The position numbers and the translations under genes are program-made. The notes beneath the pieces were generated by a model, which did not search any database, was not told where the DNA came from, and saw only the letters and a program-made list of their open reading frames with translations. Positions 53,553 to 64,000 of a DNA stretch of 64,000 bases are shown here, in pieces (within the stretch, counting starts at the first letter, position 1; each line of letters opens with the position of its first letter). Origin of the DNA: Eutypella sp. D-1. Lineage: Eukaryota > Ascomycota > Sordariomycetes > Xylariales > Diatrypaceae. The stretch is from assembly GCA_023313575.1 (NCBI GenBank), contig JAJTTP010000006.1:2480001-2544000 (forward strand), written 5' to 3'.

Positions 53553-56500
53553 TATTATCGAGGTTGTTATGTATTACATATGCTGGGTTAGAATTCCCGA
53601 GTTGAAAAAGTCGGGGACAAATTGGTCGGCGACGGTCCGACTTTCTCGACTAATGCTACTATTGTGAAAGTAACCTTAAAGAAGAGGGAGGGGGGGTTAG
53701 GTACTTGAGGCAGGACGGACAGGATTCCAATAATTGGAAAACTATGAGAAGATCTCGGATCCGTATGCCGCGGGAGGTGCCAGAATTTTTCTTTCTCTTT
53801 CTGTAAGTAGGTATAGTTACTAAGTAATTCCTATTACTTGGGTATGTTTCTAGTTCAGTGGGTAGGTAGGTAATGTACCTAGCACATGCCTAGCTGCCTG
53901 ACATCCACTGAATGTAGTAGTAGTACATAGTAGTGGCCTACCTGTTAGTTACAGGTAGTACATAGTGCAGCCTTGGAGTGGCCCCGCATGTCGTTTCACC
54001 GCCGAAATTATGGAGTATTGCCGCTCCGGGGTTCCGTTGCTGGCTAACTAAAACTGACCGAACCTTCCGCTGTACATACAGGTAGGTACCTACCGTGAAT
54101 TGTGCCAACTTTTTTTTCTTCTTCAAATCTATGGCTGGAGTGGAAATGGTCCTTTTTACGATATCCGTATTTTTTTTTACCAGGATCTGAACTTAATGCC
54201 GGTGCGTAATGGATCTGTTGGACGAAGAAGTTATGTACAAACATCAAATATTCTGGTCTTTTTAGGGGTATTATCAAGGACTGTAGGTACCAGGTTGCTC
54301 CCTAGAGGCCCACAAGTGACCCTTTCGACCTGCCCCCCAGGCTAATGTTATCTTATCCGTCGATGGTGCCTCTGGGCCCCTCGTTCACATGCAGGTAGGT
54401 AATAAATCGTTACCCTTTGGAGAGAGAGAAAGCTCGTATGTCATGATGTGTAACAAACCCTTAAAGGGTCCGATTCCGACCCAAGCCCGGTGAGATGGCG
54501 TGGCCTCTAACTACATAGCACATAGCCCTGTAACCTACTGGGAAGAGAGCTCCTGGCGGGTTGGGTACAGAGACCCTACCTGGACTGGAGCCTTGCGGTT
54601 CGCGCGGGCAAGAGACTCGGAGCCCAGATACTATGATGGTTAGACATCCGACTCGGCCGATCCATTTTAGAGTCTTCCTAAAAGTGTGGGCGATGGCCAT
54701 ATATGTAATGGACGCCCTCCTTGCCATAGTGATGATCACACCCCTTGGCACTGTTGGTCTAGAGTCAGCGTTGCAATACATATGGGTATCGCTTCGTTGA
54801 ATAGCGCGCGATACTTAGTAGCCAAGTGGTAAGCGGTTAGCTTGGTCAGTTTGTCCCGTCGGCCAACAGGAGACTTTCTTACGTGTGGCGGATGCAATGA
54901 CGACGACACGACCTGTGGAGCAGGACGGTATGTGAGGTGGGTAACCACCAAGACCACAATCAACCCAACCCTATCAGACGGATGACTAAGTCAAGCCGTA
55001 GTCGGACATCATGGGCGTTGAGAGAGGCGTCTCGTGTCTGGTCGGCCACCCATCCATCATCTTTCCTTATCGAGAACATATTGGTGTGGGCGGTGGGTGA
55101 TGGCGGTGGCGTTGATGCCACTCTGCCCTGCGAGGGATTGCATGACATGTAAGTGCCAACCTGGGAATACGCAGAAGCAACAATATGCGTCCTGCTGCTG
55201 TGACACCGCGGCATAGAAAGTGATAAAAGCCGGCAGTCCAGAAGCATGATTGCTACCCTAGGCAGGAAACCGCTCCAGTCATGGTTAGAGTTTGTCGGAT
55301 CCCTGGTCTAGAGAAGCCGATCCGATGAAGTTAGATACCCAAGTTGATCAGGTACTATCCATGAATGTAGATATGTAGATATATGCCCCTGACTATGTTG
55401 TTGGCGGCGGTCCTGACCTGTCCACTGACCCGGGGACTCTCTGGCCGGTTCCATACATAATACCTAAGTAGTTTGAGATCAGCGAGCCAACTATGGGGAG
55501 AAGTTTCTCGTAATTATATATTGTATCCCCGGCTTTAGTTGTAGCCAGTTAAGTTGCAAAGTTCGGCTCCTCCACCCTTGACTTTCTTTTCTTGTCTTGC
55601 TTGTCAAAGACACTACTATGTAAGCCCCTCCCTCGTTAGTGCTGGGCCCTGGGGGTACTCAGGTGGGCAGCGGGCAACTATTCATACATATGGGTACCTA
55701 CCTCCTCCTATGGGACGCCTATCCGTAGGGATATGATGCATGCATTGAGGAGGTAACTTGCCTGGAAGCCTGAAACTTGGAGGGGTCGCTTGACCGGCTG
55801 ATGAGGGGTTAGGTTCGCTCTTTTTATTGATCTTGCAATGGGCATATGGAATCTTTGCTACCAGTGTAACTACATAATGGATGAATAGGATAGAGAGGAG
55901 GCAGCAAGAAAAAAAAAGAAGAAAAAGCAATTCTCGCATCTACTTACTTTAGGCGCCCTTGCGCCACAGCACGTCTTGTAGATGCATATATACAGCTACC
56001 TACCCCGTATATTCTGCGATCATGTTGGTTACTAGTAGAAACCTTGAACATAACCGTTCATAAGTACTTTGCCAAGTTATGTCATATTTAACTAAGTGAC
56101 TACTATGTTCGAAACGCATACACGGCAACAGGCTTGATCGTACGAAGGGAGTCGGGTTGTCTATAGTGTCACCTGCGTATCATCTATTTATTAGCGACAG
56201 ATCAGCGGTATGAAGCCAACATATATACCAGCGTGATCAAGTCGGCCCTTCGGTACCTAGAGAGGGAGGTAATCGAATAAAAATCGTTTTTAGCATGGTT
56301 TTAAGAGCCGGGAAGGACGATACGACGTTATGGCAGTACAGCGGTATGTGTCGACTTATTGGGCATTTTCAACTTAACCTACATACTATGTGGGATTGTT
56401 AACCATGGTAAATTGACTACTTCATCGACATAGAAATGTCTCCTGCATCCTACGGTACACGTGATGGTGACCAGAGAGGGTTCCTTAATTTAGAAGTCCG

Positions 56501-58752
56501 TGACCTATATATATGGATACCTATAGGAGGTTAAGGCAATTGTAGTCGAACTACACTATCCCGGGATTTTATTGCAGAGCTCCATACTGCGTAGCCCCAA
56601 AATACTACAAGGGGCTCTTTTTAAAGGATGATCTCCCCTTCACTTTTAATCCCGACGATAATCTGTCTAATACCCGGGCGCCTGTCCGATACGACGAGGC
56701 ATACCTACATAATACATACATACCAGTCTATGTAATATACGCATGTTGCCCAGGTGTCTACGTAGAGTTCATCTTCGCCACTCAGAATCGTTCCAGACAG
56801 CCAGGTGTATCATAAAACAGACAGGCAAGACAGGCACACACACACCACACACACACCATACACACACATGCATGTCGCATTTATCGACGCAGCCTAGCAT
56901 CCCGGGCCGAGCAAAGAAAAGAGCACTCTCTTGCCCTCTAGGTACATACTATGCAGAAGTTGGCGTACGTTTAGCCCATACTACAAGTATCTGCAACTAA
57001 GGAGTTGAGACATGTGCATCCGGGTTGCACAGACTTACGTACATGTATGGTAGGCACTAAAGTAAGGTAATGCACCAGGGCTGTCAATAACTACGTGGAG
57101 AAAGAAAAAGTGAGGGAGAAAAAAAAGGAAAACAAATCTTATTAGCTCTACCTACCTAATTGATCTACTTAGGGCTAAGTGACTTACTACTACGACTATG
57201 TACTACTATCATGCAAGTACATATGGACAGAGAGAGAGGAAAAAAAAAAGGAACTTACCAAGTAAGGTTGTAATATGGAGAGCGATGGAGAAAGAGCAGA
57301 CTTCCCGGAAGGCTGGACCTCCTTCTTACCCCACTTGAGGAAGCCCACCTACTTCTAGGTAGTTCAGGAGTACAAACAAAATAATGTCAAGTAACTTCGC
57401 TGCTTGAGAGACTGGGTGGTCTATTTGTCACTTATATATGGTTAATTGGTGACTCTTCGAGCATACTATGTACCTAGAAGCTCCACCTACAAGTAACTCC
57501 CCACTGAGGTGGATTTTCTACTCCAGGGGGCCCCCGCTTTCTTGCATGTGGAGCGCCTTCCACATGGGAATGCCTAGCGTGCTTTTTTTTTCTTTTCCAC
57601 AGCATGTATGTACTCCGTACCGGCAGGGAGGTTGTGTTGAGCCTCTGCTAGTATGGGGTGGGGGGTAGGGGGAGTGTACTTAAGGGGGTCGAACGATAGG
57701 TAAGATAGGGAGGAGGGGGTGAGGGGAGGGTGTAGCAAAAGAAAGAGAAAAAAAAAGAAAGGAAGAGGAGGTGTGGGGGGCAGGAAAGGGGAGAAGATGG
57801 AGGATGGAGAATGGATGGAGAAGGAGAGGAGAAAAAAAAAAAGCCCATCCACCAAGAAGAAAAGGAAACATGGAAAAAAAAAAAGAAAGAAACCACACTC
57901 ACACACAGACCAGCTAAATTTATCCCTGTCAGATCATGGATCATGCATGCATCGGGAAACATCCATCATGTCGGTCTGCCGCGTTTCTATATACAGTAAG
58001 GTACAGCTAGCCTATGTACGGAGTAGATACGTACCTCTCCTATCCTACCCTACCCAGCAAAAATATTGAGGTACATGGCAAGAGGAATATGTCATAACTT
58101 CCATCTTACCTAGCTTTCAGTATGTAGTTAGCTACGACGAAGAAGTATGATGTGTAGGAGAATGATTGTTAGTTGTGTGGCGAGAACGGACTTGTGCCAT
58201 CGTCATGTACGGGTGTTGGTTTGCTTGCTTGCTTGCTCGCATCCTACTCTAGGGATATCTTGGCTGGAAACTGAGGCGGCTTAATAGTGAAACCCATTCG
58301 GAGATCGATTATCTCCAGAATCAAACCAAGTCATATATTACACCACGTCACATTTCACACGGAAGTGCTGCATTTCGACGAGAAGGGTTTCATGTTGTCA
58401 AATATTTCATAATTTTTTTTTTTCCCATGGGGGGTTTCCAGCTGAGATTCTGGCTAGGCCATGTGCTGAGATTCTTAGCTGCAGCACTGGGAACTGGGCC
58501 AGACTTATATGCCGTCAAGTAGTTCTTGGTTTTTTAAATACATGTTTTTTTTCTCTTCGTGATTGCTCCATCTTGGACGTGATAGTGTCCAAAATAAGTC
58601 TTCCTGGGCCGCGATGATTTGTTTGGGTGGCTCTTGTCTAAGGGCAGGATGTGGTGACTCCTGCCTCCTCTAGAGAGGAGCCGTCACACACTACCCCTTC
58701 GACCAGAGTTTACCGGGCCGGCGTTGACTGTAACTGACGTTGCCGTCCTGTT
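53553..58752. other. Gene-poor region, 5.2 kb
   Basis: No gene is supported. The first few hundred bases are the LAS1 promoter. Bases 53840-53900 and 54060-54095 are dense in TAGGTAGG/TACCTACC motifs. Bases about 54465-54490 contain a GGGTC..GACCC inverted repeat with a B-box-like core but no tRNA. Bases 57640-57900 are strongly purine-rich (GGGGAGGA, AAAAAGAAA); the long Lys-rich and Phe/Pro-rich frames there are composition artefacts. GCTT units recur at about 58213-58237. The last ~700 bp is the 3' flank of the gene at 58753. Confidence 0.4.
56835..56869. repeat. (CA)n microsatellite, interrupted
   Basis: CA units broken by CCAC and CAT steps. Similar CA repeats occur at 60411-60442. Confidence 0.85.
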
Positions 58753-59844
58753 CTATTGTTCCTGATCCTCCCCATCTGCGTCCTCGTTGTCATCTTCGTC
58801 GTCCGAGGCCGGCGGTTCCCAAGCCTCCTCTAGCTTTAGCCCCTGGCCTCTCCTATACGTCGTCCCAAGCAAATGCGATGCCGACGTTCGGTAGTTGTCC
58901 AACTCGGGGTCTTCATCCGTCTTGTCTGGCGCATCGTACAGACCCATACCGATCAAGATCTCCCCCTCCTCTTCCTCTGACTCCTCCAGCGGTTGATACG
59001 GGATGGAGTCCTCCGCAGGGACCATCGGCTCCGACTGCTGCACGGGCTGGATGTCATCCGGCGTCGGCGGCGCCGTGTAATGGTCCAGCACCTGAAGGTG
59101 ATTCGACGTGTCAAGGCTGAAGTAGCTCTGGCCCGTCGATGACGAGGAGAACGACGCGCTGGCGACTGGGCTCCTCTCTGTTGAATAATCGCTTGGGTTG
59201 GCCTCGTGCTGGGCCTCCCACGGCCCTCTCGAGACGTACTGAGGTGGTGCTTGTGTCTGAGATGGTACCGTGAAGGGGTACGATAGTGGCGAGTACGCAT
59301 TTACTGGTGATGTCTGTCCGGAGTAGGCGGCGGGAGTTGGCGGCAGATTCGTGCAGCCGTTGCACATGTCCGCCTGCGTGTAAGGTGTCGGTAGAGGAAA
59401 TACGTATTGGGAGAAGTCTGGCTGTGGCATGTGTTGGTGCATCGGCATGGGAGCCTGTGATTGCTGCATATGGGAGCCCGGATGCCAGCTAACCGGGCGG
59501 CTGGCCCTCTTAGGCGGCTCCTGGTAGCTTGAGTAGGTCGGCGAGGGACCCTGCATCTGTTGCGCCAGAGCGTATTCCAAGGCTTGCTGCCGGCGCTTCG
59601 CCAGGTTCCCGTCGTTCACCAGCGTCCTCCGGCGTGCCATCACGTTCTGGGGGCTGTTGCTGGCACTGCTTGGCTTCACCACCCGCATGGCGTTCTGTGT
59701 CCGTTGACCAGTCGATCCCCGCGAGCCCAGTCGCATCGAGTCTGACAGAGCCAGCTGCCGTGATATCTCATCTGCCATGAAATCTGTGGAGTACATCGGG
59801 GAGGCACCAGCCTGATAAGGCGCCCCCATGACTGAGGACATCAT
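58753..59844 (-). CDS. Conserved-looking fungal protein of unknown function, largely disordered
   Basis: A single exon of 363 aa, starting MMSSVMGAPYQAGASPMYST (the first or second Met may be used). Residues 20-100 contain a basic segment NVMARRRTLVNDGNLAKRRQ followed by a helical QALEYALAQQM. The middle (100-260) is Pro/Gln/Ser-rich, with PPTP and SQPxQ-type low complexity. The C-terminus looks conserved: EEEEGEILIGMGLYDAPDKT, then ELDNYRTSASHLLGTTYRRG, QGLKLEEAWEPP and a strongly acidic end (DDEDDNEDADGEDQEQ). There is no signal peptide, TM segment or recognised domain. An acidic, Gln/Pro-rich composition with a basic patch would suit a nuclear regulatory protein, but that is only inference. 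The absence of stops over 363 codons, together with strong third-position C/G bias, supports a real gene. It has long gene-free flanks on both sides. Confidence 0.75.
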   Translation of the reverse strand: MMSSVMGAPYQAGASPMYSTDFMADEISRQLALSDSMRLGSRGSTGQRTQNAMRVVKPSSASNSPQNVMARRRTLVNDGNLAKRRQQALEYALAQQMQGPSPTYSSYQEPPKRASRPVSWHPGSHMQQSQAPMPMHQHMPQPDFSQYVFPLPTPYTQADMCNGCTNLPPTPAAYSGQTSPVNAYSPLSYPFTVPSQTQAPPQYVSRGPWEAQHEANPSDYSTERSPVASASFSSSSTGQSYFSLDTSNHLQVLDHYTAPPTPDDIQPVQQSEPMVPAEDSIPYQPLEESEEEEGEILIGMGLYDAPDKTDEDPELDNYRTSASHLLGTTYRRGQGLKLEEAWEPPASDDEDDNEDADGEDQEQ

Positions 59845-60410
59845 GTTGATGAGCGTAGTAGAGTGACAAGACCGTAGTGGTTATCAAAGGCGTATATCAC
59901 GTTGTATAATTCCAGAAAGAAGCTTCAACTGTAGTAGAGTAAGAATGTGTGTCTGCCTGGGTGAAGTTGTTGAAGCCGGAGAGTTCTGAAGTCCTCTGGC
60001 ATACGGCGGGTTATGTATGAAAACGTCGGTATGAGTTTAGATTAGGTCGTGAAGTTCAAAGGGGGTATCATTGGGGAAGAGAGTATTGAACTCGGAAGCG
60101 GGACTATATGAACATGGCCCCAGGGAGGATTATATTGGGGCGGTAGGGCCGAGAAGCGATACGTATGAGAGACATTGTCCGCTTTGGCATGCGTGTGTAT
60201 GCAAGTAATAAGTGCGTTTGTGTCCACGCGCGTTGTTGCTTCGCTTGTATGACGGTTCATCGTTTTCCTGCGTCATATGGTTTCGACAGGGATCCAAAGG
60301 CCAGCGCTACTTTGTGGGAAAGAGGGACGGTGGTTCTTTGTGTCGACGACCGGGGACGGACGGATTGGTGATGAGTAGCGTTGGCGGCGCATGTGCGCAG
60401 GAGGTACGGT

Positions 60411-60442
60411 ACGTACACACACTTACACACACACACACACAA
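60411..60442. repeat. (CA)n microsatellite
   Basis: ACACACAC, a TTA break, then about ten further CA units ending at AAGGCGG. Confidence 0.85.
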
Positions 60443-61097
60443 GGCGGCGGGAGGATGGGTCTGTGGGCTAGGGTAGAGCGAAGAGCGGGTCATGTACTAT
60501 AGCATGTACACATGGTCTTCGACATGGCCTGCCTGTCTGCAAGGTATGGGTGTGGACTAGATATGTTCTAAATTCATATGGAAGTGTGGGCTGGTGTGGA
60601 TTGCCCAAAGGAACGGGTTTCGAAGTCAAAATCGGTCCCCCGCGGCTAGTCAGTCGTCTTGCCTATTCCGTGCATACATCCCTAGGTACGTACATCGATT
60701 CCCCGGTAGTAAGTGGATAGCATCTGGTGTCCAGGGCTGGGATGGGCAAGGATGGCTAGACAAGGATGAGTAGGATGAGATGATGAACCTTCAACTTTCT
60801 CCTAGCGTGTACCGCCTGCTAGTCTAGCTACATAGTACTGTACGTAGTCTGAGTAGTCGTGGGCTGCACGGGAGGGTGCCGGACTAAGGCAGATGATGTG
60901 TGCTTATCCTAGCGTCGGCTAAAAGGTCGTGCTTGATTTGCCCAATTCCATGACTTCAAGGGTGTGTCGAGAATAACTCAGGGGGTGGGGTTTGCCTGCC
61001 CCCTCCCCTTTTGGACGAGAGGCTAAAAACCTAAACGCCGCAGCTGGGAGGTGGTTCCGGTAGGGCCTAAGACATATTCCTTTTCTCTTCTAGGTTG

Positions 61098-61155
61098 GGC
61101 AGGGCAGGCAAGCGGGCAAGCGGGCAAGCGGGCAAGCAGGCAAGCAAGCAGGGCA
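61098..61155. repeat. GGGCAAGC minisatellite
   Basis: About six units of an 8-bp GGGCAAGC / AGGCAAGC motif in tandem, with small variants at both ends. Confidence 0.85.
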
Positions 61156-64000
61156 GCAGTACCATTGGTAAGGTAACCCTAGACAGTTTCCGTCTTTAAT
61201 TATTGCGTATTGGTCAGTTCTAGTAGTACTCGCGGCCAGCTAGTAAATCCTTGTTCCGCGGGTTTCGCTGCAGCCTGGTCTTTCGTGACTTGTCAAGCAA
61301 GCATCTGTCTACACGGTACATCATGTTTATATCCAAGGGGTGGTCCGCACTGCTCACTAAGCGCACCCTCCCATAACCCCCCTCCTTCCCGTGCCTTAAC
61401 GACTTAGATAATTTTCAAGATTGTGGTTAAAGTGGCACGACTCTACCGCTGTTCAGCCCGTGTCTATCAATCGTGGGTAAATGCAGCGCCTTGTATCCTA
61501 CATTCGTAGTAACTTGGGCGAACAAGGAGCTAAGGAACGCTTGCCACGGACAATTTGTCTCTTGGGAGACCAGCATCCCTGTATACCATACATGGTGTAC
61601 TACTACGTATGTAGCCGATAGAGCATTTGAGCACTATCTGATGAGATGGAGATTGGCACACTAGAGATCTACAAAGTAGAAAGGGGGTGAGTGTATGAAG
61701 CACATGACTTTATGGAAGACACACCCAAACACCTCCGGACACTTCTGGCTGGGTATGCCAGAACGGTACGCTAGGACCAGGGTTGGTATGCTACTCAATC
61801 TTGCTTGTCTGGATCCAAGTAGATCTCTCTGAGCCCTCAGTCTCACTCAGTGCGGAATACGTACTATCGCACCCAAGCATCCAACCAGTGAGCCAGTTTG
61901 CCAGTCAAACCAGTCAAGCCAATCAACATTGGTTGCATCCAGATGAATGTACTACATTCTTATGCAGGCTACTGATGCTTGACATGACCACGTTACTATG
62001 TAATAAGCAAGCCCGGATCTCCATGCCGTCTGTCGAGCCTGCACCTTGCTATATGTACTCGAGTGTGTAGGTATGCAAACGTAATGCTGAAAACCCTTTA
62101 ACATGAGCTGGTCATCAATGGTAAGCGGACCCGCGGCTCGCTGAAGTCTGTAGTTGATCAGAACGAACCTATTTGATCTAGTCATTCCTGCTTTATGTTG
62201 TTGACGGCATAACTATGTACCTAGCATGTGGATTCACATCAGAAGGGAGACTTGCTAGCTTGCTGTGGGACATTCGCCTGAGGGTATATTGACTAGGTGA
62301 ACTATAAAACGTTTTAAAGCGAACCCATGGCGTGTGGTACGGACGTGCGAGGTACCCGACATCCATGCGGGTTGTCGATGAGTAGGAGTTAATCTGGCCA
62401 TCGTGATTGGCCTCTTTTTCCCAATCTTGAACTACAAGGAACATCAGGTCTGGTACATATGCATAGATCCCTGCTAGAAACCCTGGGAACTAACGGTTCC
62501 CCCATTGCTAGGACCAATTGGTACGATTAAACTTTTCGATGGACCATTTTTGGGGACTCAGCCCTTTAACGATGGCAAAGTACGTAGTAAAGTACTCCCT
62601 TATACCTTACGGTATATCTACCATTCATCTGACTATTGGTGTGCGGAGGTACGCATAGAAGAAAAAAGACTACTAAGTACTAGTCTAGCGAACAACTAGC
62701 ACGGTACCAAGTGTGTCATGCAGACATACATTTCTATAGATCTCCTAGTCATGTACGAATACATAGTCAACTCCCCTAGTTAAGTTTCTAGCAGGTAGTC
62801 CCTTAAGGGGTAACTTGACAATGCCTGTATGCCCAGCGATAGTGCGTCTTCGGCGGCTCAAAGCGCACTTGCGGGCTTATTACTGGTATTACGTAGTTCC
62901 TAGTCAGGCCGGAAACTTCGGCGGGGAAGTATAGAGATCAATTTCAGCATCGGTTACTCCAAGATCTGTCAATATCTGTAGACCGAAGGCACATTATGAA
63001 TCAACCAGGAGCGTTCGTAGTACGGGGCCCAACCGCTCTATACATAGTTCAAGTCTAACCCTGTTGGAAATCTCCTTGCGGGTTTTCAACTATGTACATA
63101 GTTAACATATGTGTAAGTAACTATGTACACTAGTTGCCTCATGGCAACATGATGTCGTCCCCTTGTCTGTCTAATCCATTTGTCGGCAGGATTCCTTTAG
63201 TGGTACATTGATATGCCACTCACCGTGTACTATTGTGTCCGTCTCTTCATTCATATGGTAGCAACAGGAAAGAGGTCTATCGTGCTCAGGCGACGCTAAT
63301 ATGTAGACGGCTACTCCGTACTGAGTATTTACGCCCCTCTAGGTATCCACCAGTCCGCACTCAAAATTCTGATTTAGATGAGGGAAGTAGTACAGGCGAG
63401 ACAGCACATATCCATACCGTATGAATCACAGGCTGTCCCTGTGTAACGACCCATCGCCGGGCACCAATGAGTTATTGGCGCAGCCAAGACTGATTCAATC
63501 ACAGTTTTCTTGACTTAAATGACACAGTAGACACTGGTTCTAGGCTTGTGCAGTACATGCTAAACATCAGCAAGAATGTCTCAAGTGTTGGGCTTACCTG
63601 GGCAACCAGGTACACTCACAAACATCGTGGTCGATCTCAAAAGCATCAAGCATTGTGTTACTCAGCCCCTTCCACTTGTGCGAAGTAATCGTTGCAAATT
63701 ATCACTATGTGCATTTAACGTGTCAAGACCCTTAAAGGGTATGGATGTATCATTCCGTCATACTACCTAATACCCACTCTCTATATACGAAGCACACGTC
63801 CATGAATTCACACAAACGTTAACCCTGTAACCAATATGTACATATATCCACGCAGTTGTGTAGTGTGTGTCCTACCTGCGTTGCTGTATTAGTGTAGTTG
63901 CATCGTAAGTGGTTGAGTGCTCGAGTTGGTTAGCGACGTCTTGGGCGACAGAATATAATCCAGGACTACTTACTACTACCACCTACATGAGTATGAAGCA

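Larger units (their letters stand above)
59845..64000. other. Upstream region of the 58753-59844 gene, then gene-poor DNA to the window end
   Basis: No gene is supported in 4.2 kb. Bases 59845-60500 carry the minus-strand promoter/leader. Bases 61098-61155 are a short minisatellite and 60411-60442 a CA repeat. The rest (61200-64000) has only frames under 100 codons, balanced base composition and scattered TAGTAC/GTACATA motifs. No telomeric repeat is present. Confidence 0.4.

Noticed and set aside
54465..54490. B-box-like GGGTCCGATTCCGACCC inverted repeat, considered as a tRNA T arm
   Set aside because: No A-box, acceptor stem or anticodon arm can be placed on either strand around it.
54925..54960. 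GTGGGTAACCACCA string resembling the 3' part of fungal 5S rRNA
   Set aside because: Only a short match. The upstream sequence shows none of the rest of 5S rRNA and no T-run follows.
57574..58069. Overlapping Lys-rich (+) and Phe/Pro-rich (-) frames
   Set aside because: They come from a purine-rich low-complexity block with homopolymers, and there is no coding-like codon pattern.
61200..64000. Subtelomeric origin considered for the gene-poor right end
   Set aside because: No TTAGGG array and no helicase-like or other typical subtelomeric genes; gene poverty alone is not enough.

Overview
The window is nuclear DNA from a filamentous ascomycete (Pezizomycotina). A Sordariomycete is the most likely source, but I cannot name the species. 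The support is direct: genes carry short introns (mostly 50-170 nt) with GTAAGT-like donors, CTAAC/CTGAC branch sites and YAG acceptors; intergenic DNA is long; intron-containing tRNA genes are dispersed; and several proteins belong to typical Pezizomycotina families (SamB/Mub1, a WSC-domain peroxidase, Zrg17, Las1). No operons, plasmid or phage features, CRISPR arrays or telomere repeats are seen.

Layout. 1-3336: the 3' part of a RhoGAP gene, then SPC3 (signal peptidase subunit). 5360-9224 (minus): a Ulp2-type SUMO protease. 10672-13656 (minus): a secreted haem peroxidase fused to three WSC domains. 15668-17601: tRNA-Glu(CUC), then ribosomal protein L4. 18957-21392 (minus): a PLP aminotransferase of the aromatic/Aro8 type. 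24616-26490 (minus): the MYND-finger protein SamB/Mub1, preceded by a low-complexity leader. 26.5-35.2 kb is almost gene-free. 35170-39111: a head-to-head pair, a two-TM fungal membrane protein of unknown function (minus) and the Zrg17-type zinc transporter subunit (plus). 39.1-45.2 kb holds decayed or repetitive sequence: a split reading frame, a perfect 24-bp direct repeat, diverged ~210-bp tandem copies and tRNA-Gly(CCC). 45179-47959: a small probable mitochondrial membrane protein and an MFS transporter. 49868-53552 (minus): glyoxalase II (with an optional mitochondrial presequence exon) and the rRNA-processing nuclease LAS1. 53.6-64 kb contains one conserved unknown gene (58753-59844) and otherwise gene-poor DNA.

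Most genes are housekeeping (protein secretion, SUMO removal, translation, ribosome biogenesis, methylglyoxal detoxification, ER zinc, polarity and morphogenesis). They are not obviously co-functional and I see no biosynthetic cluster. Gene models were built by hand from splice signals and reading-frame continuity. The weakest points are the Ulp2 start, the first MFS intron, and the status of the split frame at 41.9-42.7 kb. I found no convincing undescribed multi-gene system. The most interesting items are the 41.9-43.5 kb decayed/repetitive island, the dual-start GLO2 architecture and the peroxidase-WSC fusion.
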